DNA from: a bacterium | GTDB taxonomy: Bacteria > Sumerlaeota > Sumerlaeia > SLMS01 > JAHLLQ01 | Length of the DNA: 64,000 nt | Direction of reading: 5' to 3' | Assembly: GCA_020444065.1 (NCBI GenBank) | Contig: JAHLLQ010000004.1 | Span: 324,662-388,661 of the forward strand | In this document: positions 1 to 7,800 of the stretch, piece after piece | Layout of the letters: every line of letters starts with the position of its first letter | How positions within the stretch are numbered: the stretch's first letter is position 1 | The notes under the pieces: model-generated | Told to the model about the DNA's origin: nothing | Databases searched by the model: none | The model's input: the letters and a program-made list of their open reading frames with translations, nothing else | Made by a program: the position numbers and the translations under genes

Positions 1-285
1 CCAGAGCGCGGCACTTGTCAGGAAGATCATTGGGTAGGCTATGCGGCGATCGGCCTTCCAGGCCATCACTGTCGCAATGCCGAGGAGAATTGCGGCGAGT
101 GTGAAGTTGACCGACTCCAGGACTTCGACCAGGCCATCCTCACGGAACGCATCGCGCAAATCGTCGCCCTCGTGCCTGATGAACCCGAGGATAACAAGAG
201 AGACCATCCCGAGCAGATAGGCGGCGTAAATAAAGTACTGGGATTTTGGAGTCGCTTTGATTTCTGGAGAAACGTTCGCCTTCAC
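1..285 (-). CDS. Membrane protein of unknown function (C-terminal part outside window)
   Basis: An open frame of 95 codons runs off the left edge, so only the N-terminal part is visible. It starts most plausibly at GTG 285; an ATG at 290 is followed at once by a stop in its own frame. The N-terminus is polar (residues 1-15), followed by a hydrophobic span at about 17-36, a charged stretch rich in Asp, Glu and Arg, a second span at about 60-76 and the start of a third at the edge. It lies 20 bases downstream of the thioesterase gene on the same strand and may share its transcript. I do not recognise a family. No good ribosome binding site is visible, so the start is uncertain. Confidence 0.55.
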   Translation of the reverse strand, partial: MKANVSPEIKATPKSQYFIYAAYLLGMVSLVILGFIRHEGDDLRDAFREDGLVEVLESVNFTLAAILLGIATVMAWKADRRIAYPMIFLTSAALW

Positions 286-305
286 TTCATTGCACCCGGC
301 GTCTA

Positions 306-770
306 TTAGTTCGCGTCGGATTCAGGCCCGATCGACCGATCTTTCCACTCCCGGGCCAGTTCATCCGGCAGGGGATTATCCGAACGACGCTTCTTGCGAA
401 TCAGCAGAGCATTCCCGCGGGCCAGAACCTTTTCGCCCTCGGGGGACTTGCGCGAGACAATGGCCTCACCATAGCCCGTTGTGCGCCCCCGATTCAGGAT
501 ACGCGCCTCCACCGTCAGTCTGCCGTCGCAGCATGAAGACAAGTAGGTGATTTGGAGCTGCGAGGTCAGGGCAATCTCCTGCGAGAGATCCAGCATCGCG
601 TTCATTGCCTCGCCAATCGCATCATCCACCAGCGCCGCAATCAGGCCGCCATGGACAACGCCCAGCATCTGCAGGAATTCCGGCTTGATATCCACTTGCT
701 GAACGCAATGGCCGGGCTCGTGCAGAACCGTGCGGGCATTGATGAAATTGAAGAAGTTCGTCTTCGCCAT
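306..770 (-). CDS. PaaI-type hotdog thioesterase
   Basis: A 154-residue single-domain protein of the usual PaaI/YbgC-like hotdog length. The hallmark VHGG stretch (residues 39-42) is followed by the long central helix of the hotdog (LIAALVDD AIGEA), and the rest alternates in beta strands as expected. Family members hydrolyse acyl-CoA thioesters, in PaaI of phenylacetate catabolism; the substrate here cannot be told. The start at 770 has a purine-rich GGAGAG site six or so bases upstream. It follows the radical SAM gene by about 50 bases on the same strand, so co-transcription is possible but says little about its job. Family assignment is firm, exact substrate unknown. Confidence 0.85.
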   Translation of the reverse strand: MAKTNFFNFINARTVLHEPGHCVQQVDIKPEFLQMLGVVHGGLIAALVDDAIGEAMNAMLDLSQEIALTSQLQITYLSSCCDGRLTVEARILNRGRTTGYGEAIVSRKSPEGEKVLARGNALLIRKKRRSDNPLPDELAREWKDRSIGPESDAN

Positions 771-820
771 GCGTCTCTCTCCAACGTCCTCGCAAGTTTC
801 GTTCGATTAAAGAAAGGCGG

Positions 821-2245
821 TTATCCTCGTACCACGATGTCCTTCAACTGAAACGCGCCGTATTTTACGAAATTCTTGAACTCGCGCATCGTCGAGACAC
901 CCATCAGTGTGCGCGCGACAAAACGCGGCCGCATGTAGAACCGGCGCAGTCCCCACGTACGAAGACGCGCCAGTTCCTCGATGGGGATCTTCGTCGTCGG
1001 CATGGCCGGCATTCCGTAGGCTTCCTTCGGAATCTCGCCGTCCGTCAGCAGGCCCTTCGAGACTGCTTCTTCGTAAAGCGCCGTCCCCGGGAACGGATAC
1101 GGATAGAAGATTTCCAGGAAGTCGGGATCCACTTCCTTGGCGAAATCGATGTCCTTCTGCAGCGTGTCGCGATCGTCGTCAGGCAGGCCGAACAGCAAGT
1201 ACATGGAGCGCTTGATGCCCGCTTCGCGCGTGATGCGCAGCGCTTCCCGCGCCTGATCGACTGTGGCCTTCTTGTTAATCTTCTCGAGGGCCTCATCGTC
1301 GCCTTTCTCAACGCCGAATGCGATGATCCAGCACCCCGCCTTCTTCATCCACTCCAGCACTTCCGGATTCACCGTATCCACGCGCGAGTTCGACGCCCAC
1401 GAGATGTCCAATCCCTCGTCAATGATCGACTGGCAGAGGCGAATCACCCACTTCTTGTTTTGCGTGAACAGGTCACTGCGGAACAGGAAATTCCGGATCC
1501 CAAACTTGTGAACGCACTCGCGAATCTCGGCCATCACGTTCTCGACCGAGCGATAGCGATTCTTCAGGCCGCTGACCTGGTTCGCCAGACAGTAGGTGCA
1601 GGAAAAGGGGCAACCACGATTGGTCACCAGGGTCGTTTGCATCTGCTCCACGTCGGGGCGGATGTAGAGCGCGTTGTTTCCCAGGTGCCGGGCGGGAAAG
1701 GGAATCTCGTCCAAGTTGTCCGGCAATCCGCGAGCGGGATTCCGCACGATGCGCTCGCCATCGCGCCAGGTTACCCCCGCGACGTCGGCCGTTTCCATTC
1801 CGCGGGCGAGATCCAGGCAGGTCATCTCATACTCGCCGCGCAGGGCCAGATCGAGATCGGGGAAGCGCTCCAGGGACTGCACATCCAGCGTATTGAAGTG
1901 CGCGCCCTTTGCGATCGTTGTGATCGAGGGATCGACCTTCTTTGCCAGCGTTGCCGCCTTCATGTCGTCGTCGAAGGACGGCGTCGTGATCGAGAGAATC
2001 AACGCGTTGGGCTTAAACTCGCGCAGGTCCGCCTCCAGGCGCTCCCAGCCCCATTCCTCGCCCGGATAATCCACCAGGCGACACTCGACGCCTTCCTGTT
2101 CGAAGCACGCCGCCGCGTACATCAGATCGATGGGCGGGCGCAACGCGACGGTGCGGAGTTTCTCGATAGGGGTTTGACAGCGGTCTTCGCGGATAAATCG
2201 TCCCGTTGGAGGAACGATAAACAATGCGCGTTCAGGCTTCTTCAT
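821..2245 (-). CDS. B12-binding domain radical SAM protein
   Basis: 474 residues. The N-terminal 150 residues look like a cobalamin-binding Rossmann domain (DLMYAAACFEQEG start, then the strand ALILSITTPSF), without the classic DxHxxG motif being obvious. The radical SAM core begins with GCPFSCTYC at about residues 211-219, a CX3CX2C cluster that would bind the [4Fe-4S] cluster and S-adenosylmethionine. A later segment (AFGVEKGDDEALEKINK) matches the conserved strand and helix of the Elp3/MiaB-like barrel. Members methylate unactivated carbons or build lipids, hopanoids, antibiotics and cofactors; the neighbours give no clue to the substrate. The ATG start at 2245 opens directly into the N-terminal strand ALFIVPPTG, but its ribosome binding site is weak. 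Confidence 0.88.
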   Translation of the reverse strand: MKKPERALFIVPPTGRFIREDRCQTPIEKLRTVALRPPIDLMYAAACFEQEGVECRLVDYPGEEWGWERLEADLREFKPNALILSITTPSFDDDMKAATLAKKVDPSITTIAKGAHFNTLDVQSLERFPDLDLALRGEYEMTCLDLARGMETADVAGVTWRDGERIVRNPARGLPDNLDEIPFPARHLGNNALYIRPDVEQMQTTLVTNRGCPFSCTYCLANQVSGLKNRYRSVENVMAEIRECVHKFGIRNFLFRSDLFTQNKKWVIRLCQSIIDEGLDISWASNSRVDTVNPEVLEWMKKAGCWIIAFGVEKGDDEALEKINKKATVDQAREALRITREAGIKRSMYLLFGLPDDDRDTLQKDIDFAKEVDPDFLEIFYPYPFPGTALYEEAVSKGLLTDGEIPKEAYGMPAMPTTKIPIEELARLRTWGLRRFYMRPRFVARTLMGVSTMREFKNFVKYGAFQLKDIVVRG

Positions 2246-2379
2246 TCAAGCGGCGGATCCCTGTAAGTTCGGGCGCAAACCGACCGACGCCCGCAAACAA
2301 CACCGCCGGACGCTATTGCCGTGCCCAACGGAGGTCAAGGACCTTGGTGCCCCGATTCATGGATGGTTTGCCGGAACAA

Positions 2380-2414
2380 CAGACAAAACAAGAAGCCCGG
2401 GACATTACCCGGGC
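2380..2414 (-). terminator. Intrinsic terminator after the zinc-ribbon gene
   Basis: A 7-bp GCCCGGG/CCCGGGC stem (2395-2401 with 2408-2414) has a six-base loop. Read on the minus strand it is followed by a T-rich run (TTCTTGTTTTGTCTG). It lies about 30 bases beyond the stop of the 2445-3188 gene. Confidence 0.75.
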
Positions 2415-2444
2415 CCTGTTTCAAATCGATTCAATGGCATCTGC

Positions 2445-3188
2445 CTACATGATATGGCCGCAACTGGGGCAGCGCCGATCGCCTTTCGTGTCCGTGCCAC
2501 AGATCGGACAGACGAGCGTATCGCCATCGGTAGCGCTGTAGGACCGTACCACGCGATAGACTCGCGTCTGGCCCTTCTGGTTCACCTCGATCTTGGGCTT
2601 CTCGGTGCTGGCGTGCTTGCCACCCAGCCCACCTTCGGGAATGGGGGTCAGGGCGCCGGGGGAGAAGAGCCGCTTCGTGCGCGGCTCGTCGTCTTCGCCC
2701 AGGTCCTCGAAGTCCTGCGCGGCCAACCGCTCCGTATCCGGCTCGGCATAACCGGCGTCCCGGTCTTCCTTCTGGGCCCGCTTCTCCTTTGGCGACTGCT
2801 CATGCCGGAGGCGCTGCAACTCCAGGGCACGCAACTGGTCGGTGGTCATATCCATCTCCTCCTCCTCCATCGGAGGGGGAGGGGCCTTCATGACCGGCTC
2901 AATCATCTCTGAAAGCAGCTTGCGTGTCGGCGATTCGCCGACATCTTCGATGAGTTCATCGTCATCGGCGCCCCGGCGCTCGCGAATGATCTCGAAGTGC
3001 TCAAGGACCGACTCCAGATCGCTGGAGCGTTCGCCCCCAAGGCAATATGCCTGGTCGATCAGATACAGCGCCAAATTGACGATATACTCGACGAATTCCG
3101 GCTCGTTCTTGTACAACGTCACGTTGCGCCGCAGAATTTCGATTACATCGTCTTTCGAGAAGGACTCTCGGGCGGATCGAATGGCCAT
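2445..3188 (-). CDS. Unknown protein with C-terminal zinc ribbon
   Basis: 247 residues from ATG 3188, chosen because AGGTGAG lies five bases upstream; an in-frame GTG nine bases earlier is less likely. The first 80 residues look helical, the middle is highly charged with Met/Glu/Pro-rich low complexity, and the last 20 residues carry CPICGT and CPSCGH, a four-cysteine zinc ribbon. Such ribbons usually mediate protein or nucleic acid contacts. It is monocistronic by appearance: a terminator follows and 190 bases separate it from coaD upstream. I do not recognise a named family for the N-terminal part. Confidence 0.75.
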   Translation of the reverse strand: MAIRSARESFSKDDVIEILRRNVTLYKNEPEFVEYIVNLALYLIDQAYCLGGERSSDLESVLEHFEIIRERRGADDDELIEDVGESPTRKLLSEMIEPVMKAPPPPMEEEEMDMTTDQLRALELQRLRHEQSPKEKRAQKEDRDAGYAEPDTERLAAQDFEDLGEDDEPRTKRLFSPGALTPIPEGGLGGKHASTEKPKIEVNQKGQTRVYRVVRSYSATDGDTLVCPICGTDTKGDRRCPSCGHIM

Positions 3189-3387
3189 GATTCTCACCTG
3201 CTCGCTTGCGTCGAAAATATCGACAGTTTCTTCTTCAATACGCTAGAGCCGTGCCATACATCTGTCAAGAGAACCACCGCTACACACGGGGCAAAAGTGG
3301 CCGAAATCGGCAATTAGGGTTTATTTCCCAGCATCGCGGATTCGCAATTCTGCACGCCCGGCCGACAAAATGGTGCACAAAAACAGG

Positions 3388-3891
3388 TCAGTGCCGCCGT
3401 TTTCTTTTCAAAGCCACTAGCACTGCTTCGGGAACGAACTCGGCGATATCTCCGCCGTGCCGCCAGATGTCTCGGATCATGCTCGAGGACAGGAAGATGT
3501 GGCGGGCCTCACTAGGCAGGAAAATCGTCTCGATCGCCGGCTCGACTCTCCGATTCATCAGCGCCAACTGAAGCTCAAACTCGAAGTCCGACACCGCGCG
3601 CAGGCCGCGGATAATGAACCGGGCGCCGATCTCCTTGGCGAATTGAACCGTCAAGCCCTCCATCTTGCGAGGTTTGACATTTGGCCATTGCTCGGTGCAC
3701 TCGTTCAGAATCGACAGCCGCTCCTCCAGGGAAAACAGCCAGTCCTTCTTTCGCGGATTTACGCCGACGCCGACATACAGCTCATCGAACAGCCCGTGGG
3801 CCCGCTCGATCAGGTCCATATGCCCCTTCGTCAGAAGATCGAACGACCCCGGGTACATTGCTACCCGGGGTCGCGGAGTGAGTTCAGTCAT
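3388..3891 (-). CDS. coaD: Pantetheine-phosphate adenylyltransferase
   Basis: 167 residues, the normal CoaD length. The enzyme transfers AMP from ATP to 4'-phosphopantetheine, the fourth step of coenzyme A synthesis, in the cytosol. The N-terminal YPGSFDLLTKGHMDLI contains the nucleotidyltransferase T/HxGH motif (TKGH), and the C-terminal LSSSMIRD corresponds to the ISSTxIR motif that binds ATP phosphates. ENTLxP-like positions and the FELQLALMNR segment are also typical. It lies 18 bases downstream of the DUF4190 gene on the same strand. The ORF opens with a short extension, MTELTPRPRVAM, before the conserved core; the ribosome binding site is weak. Confidence 0.96.
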   Translation of the reverse strand: MTELTPRPRVAMYPGSFDLLTKGHMDLIERAHGLFDELYVGVGVNPRKKDWLFSLEERLSILNECTEQWPNVKPRKMEGLTVQFAKEIGARFIIRGLRAVSDFEFELQLALMNRRVEPAIETIFLPSEARHIFLSSSMIRDIWRHGGDIAEFVPEAVLVALKRKRRH

Positions 3892-3909
3892 CTCAGTCTA
3901 ACTCTTCCG

Positions 3910-4623
3910 TTAGTAGCCGCCGCCACCCATGTTTGCAGCCACGCCCAGGACCACGAAGAGAATGAATCCGATGATTCCCAGGACGACCGACGCGGCGCCG
4001 CAGATCATGCCGGCCAAGGCCATTCCGTCTCCGCTTTCCATGCCGTTGCTCTCTGCGATCTGCTTGCGGGCCAGGAAGCCCGTGATCGCGCCAACCAGGC
4101 CAAAGACCAAGCCGCCGACGCCATAGCAGCACAGACCGATCACAGCGATAATGCCGGTGATCAGGCTGACGATCGCGAGAACGTTCGTCTTGCCAGGGGC
4201 GCCTCCAACCGGTGGAGCAGGAGCCATTCCTGGCGGCGGAGGGGCTGCGCCCCCACTCGGCGGGGGAGGAGCACCCGTCGGGCGCGGAGGCTTCGGAGGA
4301 GCCGCAGGACTCGGCGGCGGAGCGGCCGCCTGACCAGCACCCACAGGGGGCGGTGGCGAGGGAGGAGCGCCCATCGGAGCCGGCGGAGGAGGCGGCGACT
4401 CTGCCGGCGGTTCGGCCGGGGGAGGCGCCTGCTCATCGTGTTCCTTCTTGTAATCTTCTTCGGCTCTCTTGCGAAGCGATTCCGGGTCGAGCAGGACCGT
4501 GCGCTCTTCCGAGACGTCATCGATCGCCTGGCTGACCTTCTCATGCTTAATGGGCGACCCGCAGTTCAGACAGAACTTCGCATCGTCCTTATTCTCATAA
4601 CCGCAAACCGTACACTTGATCAT
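3910..4623 (-). CDS. Zinc-ribbon and DUF4190 membrane protein
   Basis: 237 residues from ATG 4623, which has GAGG about eight bases upstream; the in-frame TTG two codons earlier is a poorer choice. The N-terminus is a zinc ribbon (CTVCGYENKDDAKFCLNCG). A charged segment leads to about 70 residues of Pro/Ala/Gly-rich low complexity, and the C-terminal 95 residues hold a DUF4190-like pair of hydrophobic spans separated by GFLARKQIAES. The arrangement predicts a cytoplasmic zinc ribbon tethered by a flexible linker to the inner membrane. Function of this architecture is not known. It is upstream of coaD with an 18-base gap, so the two are probably co-transcribed. Confidence 0.8.
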   Translation of the reverse strand: MIKCTVCGYENKDDAKFCLNCGSPIKHEKVSQAIDDVSEERTVLLDPESLRKRAEEDYKKEHDEQAPPPAEPPAESPPPPPAPMGAPPSPPPPVGAGQAAAPPPSPAAPPKPPRPTGAPPPPSGGAAPPPPGMAPAPPVGGAPGKTNVLAIVSLITGIIAVIGLCCYGVGGLVFGLVGAITGFLARKQIAESNGMESGDGMALAGMICGAASVVLGIIGFILFVVLGVAANMGGGGY

Positions 4624-4778
4624 TCTCAATCCTCGAATGCGGAGAATTCTCCGGTAATCGGAATGCCAAAGGCATCAATCCCAGGGGGACAGGCATTCCC
4701 TTCCACTGACGCAGCCATTCAAGACTAAATCGTGGGGACCCTCTTCCCGGGCGTCAATGGCTTTGTCGGCACGCCAAC

Positions 4779-4805
4779 GCCATCCGCGTTGCAAATGCGG
4801 ATGGC
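4779..4805 (-). terminator. Possible terminator hairpin after the FGE-like gene
   Basis: A perfect 9-bp inverted repeat, GCCATCCGC with GCGGATGGC, has a nine-base loop and lies about 40 bases after the stop of the 4846-9408 gene. There is no T tract on the minus side, so it may be a processing or pausing structure instead. The rest of 4624-4845 holds no gene that I can see. Confidence 0.4.
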
Positions 4806-4845
4806 ATTGAGGCCGCTTCAGGTTTGGCAGATCGGCGGGCTGGTC

Positions 4846-7800
4846 TTACTGCTGCATTGGCACCGCCCCCGCCAGCGGTCGAGCGATTGGTCTCTCTGCC
4901 GCAGACCGCGACGTAACTTCGTTCAGACGGGCACACGTGTCGAATACCCGACCGAGGCTGTCACTCACACCTGCATCGCCCCCCCAGATGTCGAAGAATC
5001 CAACATTGTCGATAACAATCGATGCCCCCGGTCCGTTCGAGGCGTATTCGTATGCACCCATGAACCAGCCGTATGGGTACAAGTTGGCGAGTCCATTTTC
5101 AAAACCGACCTCTGAGAAGTCCGGAGGACTGAATCGGTTCTGAGGATCGACGTAGACATGGATCTCGCAATCCTCATCCGGTTGCATGATTTTCCGGACG
5201 ATAATGTGGTGCCATTGGCCATCGCCGGCCCAATTCGAACCGGCGGCGGGAACGACGATGCCTCCCGTGTATCCAGCTCCTCCGTAGCCATCATCTTCCA
5301 CTGGATCCAACCGAAGATCTCCCGTGGTTCCATGCAGATTCAGAGCGAAGTCCCCACGGTAGTACACTGAGTCATCCTGCATCGCCGAGGGCAGTGGAAC
5401 ATTTGTGCTGCTGTCTGCGTCTGCAACCCAGGATTCTACTTTCACTGCAAATGAGAACAGGCGGTCACTGCTGTTGGTCACATGGGAGACCACGGAGAGT
5501 TCTACTAAATAACCCGTGAGATCAGGGTCATATCCCACTGCAATCGTAGAGGAGTCGTAGTCGGCTGCCGTCGCTTCGAGGCCGATCCCATTGCCCTGAA
5601 ATCCAATGTCATAGATAGGATTGGCAGTCTCGCCAGCGGTGCCTCCAAGGTAGCCTGAGAAATCCTCGACGATATCTCGCGGCGTCGGCGTCGGGGATGG
5701 AGTTGGCGTTGGGGATGGAGAAGGCGTGGGAGACGGTGTTGGCGAAGGCGTGGGGGATGGCGTTGGCGCCGGGGTCGTCATTTCGTTCAGATGGGCATAC
5801 CTCTCGAATACCCGACCGAGGCTGTCGCTCAGTCCCGCATCACCCCACCAGACATCGAAGAATCCAACATTGTCGATAACAATCGATGCTCCAACTCCGA
5901 TCGACTCGTATTCGTATTCACCCATAAACCAGCCGTATGGGTACGTGTATGCAAGTCCATTTTCAAAGCCGACCTCTGAGAAGATCGGAGGACTGAACCG
6001 GTTCGGAGGATCGACGTAGACATAGATTTCGGAGTTCCTATACAACTCCATGGACTTCCGAACGATGATATGGTGCCACTGGCCGTCGCCCGCCCAGACT
6101 GAACCGGCGGCGGGAAGAACGACGCCTCCAGTGTACCCGGCTCCGCCATAGCCGATATCGGGAATCGGACTCAGTGTGAGGTCTCCTTGGGCTCCGCGCA
6201 GATTTAGGGCGAAGTCGCCACGGTAGTACACTGAGTCATCCTGCATCGCCGATGGCAGGGGAATATTGGTACTGCTGTTTGGATCAGTCACCCAGGAGTC
6301 TATCCTCACTGCAAACGCGAAGAGGTAGTCGCGACTGTCGGTGATGTAGCAGCAGTAGGATAATTCTCTCAAGTAACCAGAGAGGTTCGGATCATATGCC
6401 ACGGCAGTCGTAGAGGAATCGTAGTCTGCTGTCGTTGACTCGAATCCGATCCCATTGCCCTCGAATCCATTGTCATAGTAGAGATGGGCAGTCTCGCCCT
6501 CCGTGCCCCCCCAGTAGCCTGAAAAATCCTCAAGAATATCCCGCGGCGCTGGTGTCGGCGTCGGCGGCGGAGTTGGGGACCTGGAAGGCGACGGCGACGG
6601 CGTCGGCGACGGGATCGGAGTGGGTGAAGGGATCGGGGTCACCACGGCCCATGGAGCAGGATCCGCGGCGATTCGGAAGCCCCGTTGATTCCCGCTCGAG
6701 GCATCATAATATGCCATCCGAGAAGCAGATCGACAGCGAGCGGCCTCCGCAGCGTATGAGCCACCTCGAAGGACCTTCCCGACATAATAACCGTCCGTAT
6801 ATCGGGGGCTGCCGTCGGTCGGCGCGCCTTCGTAGTCGTCAATAAAATCATCCTCGCACCACTCATACACACTGCCGGACATATCGTACAGGCCGAAGTA
6901 ATTCGGCGCCCGGGAGCCCACTGGTCTCAGCGAGTTTGCATTTCCACAATACCACATGTTCTCGACTCGCGGCACAGTGATTTCGCATTCGTCGCCGACT
7001 GCCAGCGAATCGCCGAAGTAGAATCGGGATTGAGTGCCGGCGCGGCAGGCGTGCTCCCATTCGGCTTCGCTTGGCAGCCGGACCGTGATCGGCTCCTGTC
7101 CCGTGGATGCGATGTGCTGATTCAGCGCCGTGATAAACTCCTCGGTTTCATCAAGTGAAACGCATGTTGCCGGCAGATCGCCATCCCCTCCCCATGCGGG
7201 ACCTAACAGGGATTTCATCTGTAGGCGCGTCACTTCGGTTTCTCCGATGTAGTAGTTCTTCGCGAGATTGACCGTATGAAGCGGCGATTCGGAGCGCCAA
7301 CGGCCTCTTTCTGTTTCCGGTGATCCCATCTCGAATGAGCGGGCCGGGATCAGCTTCAGGTTCAATAGAACAGATCCGGGAAGCATGATGGTCAGCGTTT
7401 CAACCTCCGGATCGGTTTCGTCGATGGGTTCGATGGGGGTGGGTGTTGGCGCCGGAGTGGGCGTGGAAATCGGAGTCTCATCTGGTCCGGGGACAATCTC
7501 TCCCACCAGGCGAATGCCCAGGTTCGGTGCGTAGCCATCGATTGGGAAGGCCTGACGCGCGGCGGCCCGATTGGCCTTTGCCTTTGTCGCGAATGATCCT
7601 CCTCGAATGACCTTCAGTTCCCCTCCCTCTTCCCATGAGCTTCCATCATTCGGGGCTCCGTTGTAGTCCGTGTGATAGTCATCAGAAACCCATTCGAAGA
7701 CGTTTCCCGCCATGTCGTAGAGACCGAATGCGTTCGGTTCCTTCAGGCCGATCTCAATGCCTCCATCCGACGGAGCATTTCCACAGAACCACATGGATGC

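Noticed and set aside
3457-4728. 423-residue plus-strand open frame
   Set aside because: It overlaps coaD and the DUF4190 gene on the other strand and is an Arg-rich shadow of their codons.
5676-5775. PT/PS repeats as a CRISPR-like or microsatellite array
   Set aside because: The repeats are codon-level linker repeats within an open protein frame with no unique spacers.
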